DNA of 64,000 nucleotides from VRUE01 sp045805805. Its GTDB lineage: Bacteria; Actinomycetota; Thermoleophilia; Solirubrobacterales; 70-9. Positions 42,583-50,636 of the stretch are shown here, piece by piece. The stretch spans positions 1 to 64,000 of the forward strand of contig JBJMKO010000111.1 in assembly GCA_045805805.1 (NCBI GenBank). The letters are read 5' to 3'. Position 1 is the first letter of the stretch, and every line of letters begins with the position of its first letter. The translations under genes and the position numbers were made by a program. The notes below the pieces were generated by a model. That model worked only from the letters and a program-made list of their open reading frames with translations, was not told the origin of the DNA and did not search any database.

Positions 42583-44007
42583 CTATTCGGAGGCGGTTTC
42601 TTTGCCGGCGTAGGCCGGTTTATCCGCGCTCCCCTGCGGCGCGGCCTCGGGGGCGGGTTTTTGGACGGACGAAGGCGTCGATGGGGTCTCTTTTTCAGGA
42701 CTGGGCTTTGAGGGGTGCGCCGGGTGCGACGGCTTGGCGGGGTGTGCAGGGGTCGGCTTGGGAGCGTGCTCACGGCTGCCGGCTTTGTGGGCGGCAGCCA
42801 TCTGCTGCCCATGCGTGGAGGCACTCGGGTGCTGCTTTTCATGCCCTCTACCGTGCGGGTGGGAGAGGGAGCTGGAGCCTTCGGACAGGTTCCGGCTATC
42901 AGTGGCCGGGCGGGTCTTGGCGGCATGGAGCGCGGAGGCCTTGGCCCCCGTCGCCAACCCTCCCGCCTCGTCGGCTGAAGACGTTTTCGAAACCCGGGCG
43001 GCCTCCGCCGCGGAGGGGCTTGCGATCCTGGACTGTTCCGACCGGGGCGCCCGGGAGCCGCCCCCCGGCACGACGTCAACCAGCCCGCCCCGGTCCGCGG
43101 CGCCGACGCCGATCGCCGCCACCACCGCGACGGTCGCGGCTCCCTTCAGCGCCGCCGAGGTGCCGAGCGTCTTGGCCGCGCCGCCCCCGAGCGCACCCGC
43201 CAGGCCGCTGCCCCCGGCGCCGTGACCGCCCAGCAGGCCGTGCAGAAGGCCGGAGGCGACAACCGCCGGCAACGGCGACAGCGCAGCGAGATCCCGCTCG
43301 CGGCCTCCGATTTCCTCGCGGAAGCGGCGGCAACTCGTACAGGTCCTCAGGTGGGCGCGGACATCACGACGGCGACCTACGCGGCCGTCACCGTCGGAGA
43401 GCAGCTTGGTCACCGTCGCGCAACTCATCGCCCGTCCCTCATCCATCTGGCGCAGGCTCAACCGCGCCTCGTAGAGGGTCTGGCGAGCCACCGCGGGGGA
43501 GGTGCCGAAGGCGGCGCCGATCTCGGCGAAGTCGAGGCCGGCGAGCTCGCGCATGACCAGAGCACCCCGCTGGCGCTCCGGAAGCTGGTCGAGGTCGGAG
43601 ATCAGCCGCCGCAGCCGGTCCCTCGCCGTCGCATTCTCCGCCAGGCCGGCACCGGGAGAGGCCAGCTCCATATCGAGGGGCCGTGTCTCGCGGCGCCGGC
43701 GAAGCAGCTCGATCGACTCGTTGTGGGCGATGCGGTAGAGCCACGGCCTCAGCTCGAGCTCCCGCTCCTCGCCCGGGAGCGCCCGCAGCACCTTGACCAT
43801 CGTGTTCTGCAGCGCGTCCTGGGCGTCTTGGGGATCGCCGACTATCGCCAGGCAGTAGCGGTACAGGCTCTGGTGATAGCGATCGAAGATCGCCGCGAAG
43901 GCGCGCTCGTCGCCCCCCACCGCCCGCCGAATCAGGCGATCGTCGGAGAGCACACGTGCCGGCCCCGCGCCCGAGCTGACCGCACCGGGAGTTGCCGCTT
44001 CGCTCAA
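42583..44007 (-). CDS. ECF sigma factor fused to zinc-finger anti-sigma-like and membrane/disordered domains
   Basis: A 474-residue protein that joins parts usually found in two genes. Residues about 22-100 are sigma region 2 and 130-187 region 4 of an ECF sigma factor (L-P-E-R-Q-R-G-A-L-V-M-R-E-L-A-G-L-D-F). Then follows a zinc-finger anti-sigma motif H219-x-x-x-C223-x-x-C226. A hydrophobic segment near 285-305 looks like one membrane span. The last ~165 residues are low-complexity, rich in Pro, Ser, Ala, His and Lys, and would lie outside the cell. Such a tethered sigma factor may need proteolysis or a wall signal for release. Confidence 0.85.
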   Translation of the reverse strand: MSEAATPGAVSSGAGPARVLSDDRLIRRAVGGDERAFAAIFDRYHQSLYRYCLAIVGDPQDAQDALQNTMVKVLRALPGEERELELRPWLYRIAHNESIELLRRRRETRPLDMELASPGAGLAENATARDRLRRLISDLDQLPERQRGALVMRELAGLDFAEIGAAFGTSPAVARQTLYEARLSLRQMDEGRAMSCATVTKLLSDGDGRVGRRRDVRAHLRTCTSCRRFREEIGGRERDLAALSPLPAVVASGLLHGLLGGHGAGGSGLAGALGGGAAKTLGTSAALKGAATVAVVAAIGVGAADRGGLVDVVPGGGSRAPRSEQSRIASPSAAEAARVSKTSSADEAGGLATGAKASALHAAKTRPATDSRNLSEGSSSLSHPHGRGHEKQHPSASTHGQQMAAAHKAGSREHAPKPTPAHPAKPSHPAHPSKPSPEKETPSTPSSVQKPAPEAAPQGSADKPAYAGKETASE

Positions 44008-44243
44008 GTTCCGCTGCCTGCATGGAATGTCATCCGTTCAAGATTAGGGCGATACGCTCATCACCTAAACGGTCGATGTGGCCATGCCGTCAGCGCTTAT
44101 CTGGCTCGAACCCTGGCGATCGTGGGCCGGCGGCTTGGTTTGGGCTTCGTCCAGCAGGGGATATGGACAAGACGGACCAGGTGCGGTGTCACGGTCGAAG
44201 ACCGTAGAGGCCCCAGGCAACCGCCTTACTAGAGAGGAATCAC

Positions 44244-44519
44244 ATGTCCACCGTGCTGATCGTGATCATCGTCGTAGCTGTCGTCGTCCTTCTGGGGCTC
44301 CTGATCTGGGCGGCCTCCCGGCGTGCACACACCAGAGAGATCGGCGAGGCCCAAGTCGAGGCCCAGCACGACGACATTTCCCATCACCGCGATCAGGCGC
44401 GTGAGGCCCGTGGCGAGGCCGAGTTGGCGGAGGAGCGTGCCAGGCGAGCGGCCGCCGAGGCGGAGCTGAACGAGCACAAGGCGAGCGAGCGCGAGCAAGA
44501 GGTCGAGAGCAGCGACTAG
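44244..44519 (+). CDS. small single-span membrane protein with charged coiled-coil tail
   Basis: A 91-residue protein. Residues 3-24 are one very hydrophobic membrane span (V-L-I-V-I-I-V-V-A-V-V-V-L-L-G-L-L). The rest is a charged Glu/Arg/Ala helix (A-E-E-R-A-R-R-A-A-A-E-A-E-L) that should form a coiled coil in the cytoplasm. AGAGAGGA precedes the ATG. The function is unknown; such proteins often pair with stress or envelope systems. Confidence 0.8.
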   Translation: MSTVLIVIIVVAVVVLLGLLIWAASRRAHTREIGEAQVEAQHDDISHHRDQAREARGEAELAEERARRAAAEAELNEHKASEREQEVESSD

Positions 44520-44575
44520 CGGTGAACACGGGCCCAGCCTTGCGGTCCAAGGTTGGTGGGGACTACCTTTGATGG

Positions 44576-45475
44576 ATCGCGGCAAGCACGCTTATCGCCG
44601 GAGCCACCGGTTTCATCGGCGCCCGGCTGGCGACCTCGCTGGCCGGTTCGAAGTCGCCCGTCCGATGCCTGGTTCGCGACCGCTCGAAAGCACACTCGCT
44701 CGAGGCGGCGGGGTTGGACCTCCACGTCGGGGACATCACCGACGCGGAGAGCCTCGTGGGAGCTGGGAAAGGCATCGAGGTTGCCTACTATCTCGTCCAC
44801 GCGATGGCCGGGGGCGGAGACTTCGCTGAGCGAGAGCGGACCGGGGCGCTGAACTTTGCCCGGATTGCCAAGAAGGAAGGGGTCAAGCGGGTCATCTACC
44901 TCGGGGGGCTCGGCGACGAGAGCAAGTCAGAGCACCTGAACAGCCGCCATCGAACCGCGTGCGTCCTCGCTGCCGAGGGGCCTCCGCTCACCTACTTCCG
45001 CGCGGCGATGGTCGTCGGCGCCGGCAGCGAGTCCTACCGGACCCTGCGCTACCTGGTGGGGAGATTGCCGGTGATGATTGCGCCCAGCTGGCTACGCATG
45101 GCGACGCAGCCGATCGGCATCGACGCGACGGTCGAGTACCTGCGGCTGGCTCCGGGAGTCCCCGAGTCGGTGGGACGGGAAATCCAGATCGGCGGCCCCG
45201 ACGTGGTCTCCTACTCGGAGATGATGGATCGGATGGCGATCGTTCTCGGCAAGCGGCCACGCCGCAAGCTTCCGGTCCCCTTCATCACGCCGTGGCTGTC
45301 GGCACTGTGGCTTGGCCTGGTGACGCCGGTCGACGTGAAGGTGGCGCGCCCGCTCGTCGAGGGCCTGACCACGACGACCGTCGTCACAGACCCTTCCGGC
45401 GCCGAGCCTTTCGGCATCTCGCCTGAGTCATTCGACGAAGCACTACGGCGCGCACTCGCCGAGGAAGAGGGCTAA
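44576..45475 (+). CDS. NAD(P)-binding SDR-like protein (NmrA type), possible AUC start
   Basis: A protein of about 299 residues. The nucleotide-binding N-terminus L-I-A-G-A-T-G-F-I-G-A-R-L is in frame from 44585. No ATG, GTG or TTG lies in this frame between a stop at 44570 and 44714. The codon ATC at 44576 sits where the start of this family should be. Starting at TTG 44714 would remove the cofactor site. The rest (L-V-H-A-M-A-G-G-G-D-F, Y-L-G-G-L) is typical of epimerase-like SDRs. Either AUC initiation or a one-base frame error at the 5' end is needed. Confidence 0.7.
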   Translation: MAASTLIAGATGFIGARLATSLAGSKSPVRCLVRDRSKAHSLEAAGLDLHVGDITDAESLVGAGKGIEVAYYLVHAMAGGGDFAERERTGALNFARIAKKEGVKRVIYLGGLGDESKSEHLNSRHRTACVLAAEGPPLTYFRAAMVVGAGSESYRTLRYLVGRLPVMIAPSWLRMATQPIGIDATVEYLRLAPGVPESVGREIQIGGPDVVSYSEMMDRMAIVLGKRPRRKLPVPFITPWLSALWLGLVTPVDVKVARPLVEGLTTTTVVTDPSGAEPFGISPESFDEALRRALAEEEG

Positions 45476-45517
45476 GGCAAAGGAGTGGACCTCCGAATGC
45501 ACAACTGAAATCACGTT

Positions 45518-45581
45518 TCACACCGGGCAAGGTTCCCCTGTTGCCGCCCCTGCAAAGACTCTCACTAACTTCAGCAGCCAT
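45518..45581 (-). pseudogene. C-terminal remnant of a sixth array lipoprotein
   Basis: M-A-A-E-V-S-E-S-L-C matches the C-terminus of the neighbouring lipoproteins (A-E-V-N-E-S-L-C). After it, a one-base shift restores G-A-A-T-G-E-P-C-P-V-stop. Only about 20 codons remain and the frame is broken. It marks the downstream end of the array. The surrounding 45476-45672 holds nothing else that I can name. Confidence 0.7.
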
Positions 45582-45672
45582 TGGGGAACAGATCTAAGGC
45601 GAAGAGGCGCGAGCCGGAGGCCTTCATGCGTCTGGTCTATGCAGAATGCCGAGTAATACAGGCGCCGAAAAT

Positions 45673-46131
45673 CTAGATCGGGCACGGTTCCCCTGACACT
45701 GCCTTACATAGACTCTCTTCGATTTCAACGCCCATCGTGGCAGCCGCATGCCATTGTGCATCTGTCTTGAAATTCTGTGGAAGACCACTGTCGTTATAGA
45801 CATAACCGAAGGCGCTTTCCCAAACTGAATGCACCTTTCCCGCGCCGCGCACGGCGACCAAGGTCTGAGGAGGGTCACCTAGCCCGATCGAGAATTCCAG
45901 CGCCGCGTGATGAGGTCCTTCTGCGCGGCCTCTGAATGCTGCGGTATCGCCTTTCGGTGGAGGTACGCGCCAAACACGATGGCGATATGGAAAATTCCGC
46001 AGAGCGGGGCTCACGTCGCCAGGCTCGAGCTTGCGCGAAGCCGAATCTTCACTCGCCGAACCACAACCGGTAAGGACGAGAAGCAAGCAAATGGCCGACA
46101 CGAGCGATATAGACCCTCCGCTAACGATCAT
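45673..46131 (-). CDS. array lipoprotein 1
   Basis: A 152-residue lipoprotein with lipobox L-T-G-C near residue 22. The mature start C-G-S-A-S-E-D-S-A and K-L-E-P-G-D-V-S-P-A-L-R match the other array members. The last 30 residues end in W-x-x-A-A-T-M-G-V-E-I-E-E-S-L-C-K-A-V-S-G-E-P-C-P. Two late cysteines probably form a disulfide. The function is not known; a role as an envelope immunity protein against the linked amidase is an inference. Confidence 0.75.
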   Translation of the reverse strand: MIVSGGSISLVSAICLLLVLTGCGSASEDSASRKLEPGDVSPALRNFPYRHRVWRVPPPKGDTAAFRGRAEGPHHAALEFSIGLGDPPQTLVAVRGAGKVHSVWESAFGYVYNDSGLPQNFKTDAQWHAAATMGVEIEESLCKAVSGEPCPI

Positions 46132-46165
46132 GACGAATTGGCGGTCAGAGGTTCATAAGGCTCAT

Positions 46166-46615
46166 TCACACCGGGCAAGGTTCTCCCGTTGCAGCTCTAC
46201 ACAAGCTCTGTTCGACTTTCGTCGCCGTGCGACCGACCTCGCGCCATTGTGCCGCAGTTTCAAACTTTCGAGCGATCTCCCCGTCATCGTTGAACACAAA
46301 ACCTGCTTCTTCATTCCAAACGACATGCTTCGTTCCAGCACCCGGAACAGAGACGGGCCTTGGGGGCTCTCCAATTCCGATTGAAAATTCGAGGGTGGTG
46401 TCGTGGGGTCCATGCGCGCGACCATGGAACGAAGCAATATTGCCCTTCGGCCCATGGATGCGCTTGAGGGCGAAGACATAAGGAAGCGTCCGAAGGGCTG
46501 GGCGAACATCACCTGGTTCGAGTTTGACATTTGCAGACTCGCTGCTTGCCGAGCCGCAACCTGCGGTAGTGAGCAGCGCAATAATGACGAAGAAAGGAAT
46601 GACCACCTTGTTCAC
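46166..46615 (-). CDS. array lipoprotein 2
   Basis: A 149-residue lipoprotein starting at GTG 46615. The lipobox is T-A-G-C (Cys near 19). The central segment F-A-L-K-R-I-H-G-P-K-G-N and T-L-E-F-S-I-G-I-G is nearly identical to lipoprotein 3, so the two arose by recent duplication. It ends in S-L-C-R-A-A-T-G-E-P-C-P-V. The gap to lipoprotein 3 is 44 bases. Confidence 0.78.
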   Translation of the reverse strand: MNKVVIPFFVIIALLTTAGCGSASSESANVKLEPGDVRPALRTLPYVFALKRIHGPKGNIASFHGRAHGPHDTTLEFSIGIGEPPRPVSVPGAGTKHVVWNEEAGFVFNDDGEIARKFETAAQWREVGRTATKVEQSLCRAATGEPCPV

Positions 46616-46659
46616 TTGACAGCGAAGAGTACGCGTGCGGCCAGTGGTGATCCTGCACT

Positions 46660-47109
46660 CTACACTGGGCACGGTTCGTCAGTCGCCGCCTTGCATAGAC
46701 TCTCATTAACTTCGGCGGCCATCAGGGCAACCTGACGCCACTGCGCGGCCGTTTTGAACTTACTCACCACAGTACTGTTGTCATTGAACACGAAGCCTGA
46801 TCCTCCTTCCCACACCGCGTGTTCAGTTCCGGCACCCGGAACAGATACGACCCTTGGTGAATCTCCAATTCCGATTGAAAATTCGAGGGTAGTGTCGTGA
46901 GGGCCGTGCGCGAGACCCTTAAACGAAGCAACATTGCCCCTCGGTCCATGGATGCGTTTAAGGGCGAAGACATAAGGAAGCGTCCGAAGGGCTGGGCGAA
47001 CATCACCTGGTTCGAGTTTGACATTCGCAGACTCGCTGCTTGCCGAGCCGCAACCTGCGGCAATGAGCAGCACAATTATGAAGATGAAAGGGATGGCCGC
47101 CTTGTTCAC
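46660..47109 (-). CDS. array lipoprotein 3
   Basis: A 149-residue lipoprotein starting at GTG 47109; the longer frame upstream is not part of the family. The lipobox is A-A-G-C. Sequence is closest to lipoprotein 2. Its start lies 8 bases after the stop of an amidase-tail remnant, the same arrangement as lipoprotein 4 after the intact amidase. Confidence 0.78.
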   Translation of the reverse strand: MNKAAIPFIFIIVLLIAAGCGSASSESANVKLEPGDVRPALRTLPYVFALKRIHGPRGNVASFKGLAHGPHDTTLEFSIGIGDSPRVVSVPGAGTEHAVWEGGSGFVFNDNSTVVSKFKTAAQWRQVALMAAEVNESLCKAATDEPCPV

Positions 47110-47117
47110 TTTGTCAC

Positions 47118-47192
47118 CTACTGGAAGACTCCGTTGGGACCATATAGGTTCTGCGGCGCGTGCTTCCTTCGTCTCGGTCGGCCTTGGTGTTG
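47118..47192 (-). pseudogene. remnant of an amidase C-terminus inside the array
   Basis: K-H-A-P-Q-N-L-Y-G-P-N-G-V-F-Q-stop matches the last residues of the amidase-like gene that ends at 47647. The DNA is alignable over about 70 bases. The rest of that gene copy is missing. Together with the following lipoprotein it shows that an amidase-lipoprotein unit was duplicated and one amidase was lost. Confidence 0.75.
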
Positions 47193-47194
47193 CT

Positions 47195-47644
47195 TTACAC
47201 CGGGCACGGTTCGCCAGTCGCCGCCTTGCATAGGCTCTCCCATATATCGACACTCATACGAGCCGCCACCTTCCATTGTGCCGAAGACCCGAACTCTGTG
47301 GGCCACGCATTGTCGTTGTAGGCAAACCCAGACGCGTCTTCCTGCGCTGCATTTTGAACTCCCAGAGGTTTTACTGGAATTGTCTTCGGCGCATCGCCGA
47401 TTCCGACTGAAAATTTAAGGATGGTCTCGCCGGGCCCGCGTGCCTTGCCGCGAAACGAGGCGGTATTCCCCGGCGGTCCCTTTATACGGGTGAGACTAAT
47501 CTCGTATGGGAGATCCCGAAGAGTCGGGCGAACATCACTCGATGCGAGCTTGCCGCCAGCAGAATCACCGCTTGCGGAACCACAGCCCGAGGCGATCAGC
47601 AGCAGACTCGCAGCGAGAAGAGAGATTACAGCCGTCCTTTTCAT
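47195..47644 (-). CDS. array lipoprotein 4
   Basis: A 149-residue lipoprotein with lipobox A-S-G-C (Cys 21). It keeps the C-G-S-A-S-G-D-S-A, D-V-R-P-T-L-R-D-L-P-Y and S-L-C-K-A-A-T-G-E-P-C-P-V blocks, with a more diverged middle. ATG 47644 directly follows the amidase stop (47647), so the two are probably translated together, as in effector-immunity pairs. Confidence 0.8.
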   Translation of the reverse strand: MKRTAVISLLAASLLLIASGCGSASGDSAGGKLASSDVRPTLRDLPYEISLTRIKGPPGNTASFRGKARGPGETILKFSVGIGDAPKTIPVKPLGVQNAAQEDASGFAYNDNAWPTEFGSSAQWKVAARMSVDIWESLCKAATGEPCPV

Positions 47645-47646
47645 TT

Positions 47647-48246
47647 CTATCCTTGGAATATGCCGTTTGGACCATAGAGGTTCTGCGGAGCATGCTTCTT
47701 TTCGTTTCGGTCGGCCTTCGTGTGCTTGACCGCAAGGGGCACGCGTGTCCAGCCATCATCTCCCTCGGCTTCTTGGATCACACCCAACACAATCCTCCAC
47801 GGTTTTGATCCGTATCGATGCCCCTGGCTCGACGAATTGGCGATGAGGGGTTCATTCGGCCCATTCGCTGGATTGATTCCCCCGACCACGAAGTTGAGGT
47901 GGTCGAAGTTCCCTTTTCCAGCTTCGCCGAACCAATCGTAGGCCAAAATATCACCGACGGTCCAACCCCAAGGCTGGTTGACCGGATCGATGTGAGCGAG
48001 GCCGTATTGCCATAGATGGCGTGGCAGCAGGTCAGCAAGGGTCCAGGTATCCGTTTGTTTGTGCTCATTCCACCAGAGCTGTCCATTCTCCATCAGATTG
48101 CGATATTGCGTGCACCATGGTGTTCTTCTTTGCCCCAGTACACCGCGTACCGCGCCATCTTGTGCGCTTCGAGTTCGTGAATGCAGAACGAAATCAGCTG
48201 ATGCCGAGGCTAAGATGGACAGTGTTCGCCTGTTGCGGCTATGCAA
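47647..48246 (-). CDS. amidase-like (Amidase_6 type) protein, 5' end doubtful
   Basis: A 199-codon frame. The C-terminal part W-T-V-G-D-I-L-A-Y-D-W-F-G-E-A-G-K-G-N-F-D-H-L-N-F-V-V-G matches the histidine block of Amidase_6 domains, and W-C-T-Q-Y (Cys45) lies where these have the nucleophile (D-C-T-N-F). Such cysteine amidases cut peptidoglycan-like or peptide amides. The helix expected before the Cys (K-M-A-R-Y-A-V-Y-W-G) is encoded in another frame at 48120-48160. A frameshift may therefore have disabled the gene. Its 5' end overlaps array lipoprotein 5 by 37 bases. No secretion signal is visible. Confidence 0.5.
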   Translation of the reverse strand: MHSRNRRTLSILASASADFVLHSRTRSAQDGAVRGVLGQRRTPWCTQYRNLMENGQLWWNEHKQTDTWTLADLLPRHLWQYGLAHIDPVNQPWGWTVGDILAYDWFGEAGKGNFDHLNFVVGGINPANGPNEPLIANSSSQGHRYGSKPWRIVLGVIQEAEGDDGWTRVPLAVKHTKADRNEKKHAPQNLYGPNGIFQG

Positions 48247-48785
48247 AGCTTGTCAGTCATACTGACAGTCATATTGGATGCTTCGTTCTGCTGCGCAGCA
48301 GTGTGATGCTTGGGATTGGGAGCCAAGCTACCATCTGGCTCTTCGATCAGAGTGTCATTGGTGAAGATAAAGCCGTCTCTTGGATAACCATATGAATATC
48401 TCGTTCCCACATGAGGCACTGAAACCCCGTAGCGACCGTGACCGAGGGCTACACCGAAGTTGACAACAGTTCGGTGGCGCCCCACTGCTCTCCCTGCCAC
48501 TGCTGCCTCGGCTTCCTTGGGCTTGGCAACCGGCCTGAACGTGTAGCGGTAAGGCAGTTGGCGCAGGAGTTGCTTCATTTTATTCGCGCCGAGAACTTTT
48601 GAGCTGGCCGGGCCAGCATCGCCGCCGCAGCCTATAATCACCCACTCCGAGCTGGTGAGCAAAAGGATGGTGAAAAGTGCCAGCCAGCGCAGGCGACGCT
48701 CGGGACCGAAAGGCTCAGCTACTCCCCGACTTCTGATGAATGAGGCGAACCGATTGCCTGAGCCACGACGCGACACTTTGAACAA
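48210..48785 (-). CDS. array lipoprotein 5, diverged
   Basis: A 191-residue member of the same family. An Arg-rich start (1-30) is followed by a hydrophobic segment and the lipobox I-I-G-C near residue 53. The conserved ends are L-R-Q-L-P-Y-R-Y-T-F and K-L-C-I-A-A-T-G-E-H-C-P-S. The long N-terminus may mean that the true start is inside. It is the first member on this strand, upstream of the amidase. A 206-base AT-rich gap (48786-48991) with no gene precedes it and may hold its promoter. Confidence 0.7.
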   Translation of the reverse strand: MFKVSRRGSGNRFASFIRSRGVAEPFGPERRLRWLALFTILLLTSSEWVIIGCGGDAGPASSKVLGANKMKQLLRQLPYRYTFRPVAKPKEAEAAVAGRAVGRHRTVVNFGVALGHGRYGVSVPHVGTRYSYGYPRDGFIFTNDTLIEEPDGSLAPNPKHHTAAQQNEASNMTVSMTDKLCIAATGEHCPS

Positions 48786-48991
48786 CTTCGGCCTCCCCTG
48801 TAGACGCTGACGAACCGCTCAACCCCCAACCCTTCGGCGTGAGCAATAGCTACCGAGCTAACTCGAGCTCAATAGAAAAACGCTGAGATCTATTTCAGAA
48901 CGGCGCGAGTGTATACCACGATTTGGCGCGAGATATAGTGGATTTTTTTTCAGTGTGGATTTCCAGGTTTAATGGCCAAACGTCAACAGGT

Positions 48992-49638
48992 CTATCGTTG
49001 GCCTATCTCGGCTGAGGGCGTGATCAGCGCCACCGGCACGGTCAGGCCGGCACTGCGGCGGAGGGTTGCGATGCGGCGGCCGGGCTGGACGGCGGGGCGG
49101 ATCTCGGTGACTCGGTCCCCGAGCCCGGCGACGGTTGCGTCGAGGTCTGGGGCGAGGAAGGCGAGGCCCCAGAAGAAGGCGGGGCGGTCTCCCCCGGTTC
49201 GCTCGATCGCCTCGTCCGGAGCCTGCACGACCTCGAGGATCACCGCGCCGAGGCGAAAGAAGGCCTGGCGGGGGGCGCCGGCGGGGGTCGGCTCCTCGCG
49301 AATGCGCCGCAGGTCGAGGCCGGTGGCCTGGAGCGCTGCGACGGTGCGGTCGAGGTCGGAGCTGATCGCGACCACGTGGTCGATCGCGGTGATGCCGTTG
49401 GGGTGCTGTGACGCCTCGCTCAGCGGCGGGCGATCCGACAGCGTTGTCGGCAGCCCGTCCAGTTCGGTGCTCTGGGTGCCGCGCAACGACACCCCGTCAG
49501 CCCCTTCCCGACATCGCCTCTTCCCAGCCGGATACGCACGTCACCGACGACACAGGCGTCGCCGTCGACCTCAAACCCAAGCGTCGCCCAGGACTCCGGC
49601 GCATCCCCGATCGCCAGCTCATCAATCGATGCGGCCAC
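48992..49638 (-). pseudogene. VOC (glyoxalase-like) protein split by a frameshift
   Basis: The N-terminus (ATG 49638; I-G-D-A-P-E-S-W-A-T-L-G-F-E-V-D-G) and the main part (G-V-S-L-R-G-T-Q onward, A-I-D-H-V-V-A and D-L-D-R-T-V) belong to one VOC-fold protein but lie in different frames. The shift is near 49490-49530. The C-terminal frame alone has a possible TTG/GTG start. Without correction the product lacks about 40 residues. A sequencing error is the simple alternative. A dispersed palindrome lies 13 bases upstream of the ATG. Confidence 0.65.
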
Positions 49639-49651
49639 ACCACAAAGCTAC

Positions 49652-49700
49652 TTTCCGGTGCGGGTTATGTGCCCATAGGTGGCATAAGTCGCACCGGAAA
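49652..49700. repeat. dispersed palindrome, copy C
   Basis: TTTCCGGTGCG (49652-49662) pairs with CGCACCGGAAA (49690-49700); the inner stem has two mismatches and one bulge (GGTTATG with CATAAGT). It lies between the MBL hydrolase end and the VOC start. Confidence 0.75.
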
Positions 49701-49721
49701 CGTTGCGGACCGCCGTCACCG

Positions 49722-50636
49722 CTATCGGTTGCCGGGCAGCAGGATCGAGAAGTGGCCGAAGTCGGCGCTGCGCACGGGCTCGCCGAAGAAGCCTTCCGAT
49801 GCGGCCTGCGGGGCCTCGCCGGCGGCCACAGCCTCGGCGGCGTCGGCCAGTTCGCCGAGGAAGGCCGGCGGCACTGTCGGGCGCAGGCAGTGGGCGGTGT
49901 AGACGGTGCGCAGCGAGCCGCTCAGCTCGTCGGCGAGGTGGCGGGTGGAAGTGAGGAAGTCGCTGAAGTCCGCTCCTGGCTCGTAGACCAGGTGGGGGCC
50001 GTAGTAGGCCTGGTCCTGGGCCCAGAGAATCCCGTCCCGCTCGTCGAGCAGGCAGATGTGGTCGGGCGCGTGGCCGGGGGTGTGGAGCACGCGCAGGATG
50101 CGGTCGCCGAGGTCGATCTCGTCGCCGTCGGCGAGCAGCCGGGTCGGCGGCGGCGGCTCGATCCGCCAGCCGCGCGCGGCGATCTCCTCGCCGGGCCAGG
50201 GCCGCACCTCCTCGTCGGGGCCGATCAGGAAGAAACCACCCTCGCGGTCGGCCGCCAACAGACGCTCGTAGGCCTTCGCCATCGCCGGCACCAGATCGGG
50301 ATAGGCGCTGAGCTGCGACGGCTCGCAGCCGGCCTCGATCCACTCCGGCCCCAGCTCGTGCATCGCCGTCTCGGCAAACAACTCGTTGCCGCCGACGTGG
50401 TCGAAGTGGACGTGCGAGTTGACCACCGTCGGCTCCTGCGGGCAGACCGTTGCCACGGCGGCCGAGATGTCGGCGAGCCCGAGACCGGTGTCCAGCAGCA
50501 GCGCCCGCTCGCTGCCGCGGATCAGCCAGCTGTTGACGTGCCCGGGCTCCCCGACCAGCCAGACCCCGGGCTCCAGCGGCGCCACCCGGAACCACGACTC
50601 GGCCCGGGCGGCGAACCTCTTCCCCGCGCCGCTCAC
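49722..50636 (-). CDS. MBL-fold metallo-hydrolase
   Basis: A 304-residue metallo-beta-lactamase-fold hydrolase with a two-metal site: H-V-H-F-D-H (HxHxDH), G-H-A-P-D-H and a late T-A-H. Substrate-binding residues are not diagnostic. GTG 50636 overlaps the peroxiredoxin stop, so the two genes are coupled. This is a common pairing in thiol and peroxide metabolism, but the ester or lactone it cuts is unknown. Confidence 0.88.
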   Translation of the reverse strand: MSGAGKRFAARAESWFRVAPLEPGVWLVGEPGHVNSWLIRGSERALLLDTGLGLADISAAVATVCPQEPTVVNSHVHFDHVGGNELFAETAMHELGPEWIEAGCEPSQLSAYPDLVPAMAKAYERLLAADREGGFFLIGPDEEVRPWPGEEIAARGWRIEPPPPTRLLADGDEIDLGDRILRVLHTPGHAPDHICLLDERDGILWAQDQAYYGPHLVYEPGADFSDFLTSTRHLADELSGSLRTVYTAHCLRPTVPPAFLGELADAAEAVAAGEAPQAASEGFFGEPVRSADFGHFSILLPGNR

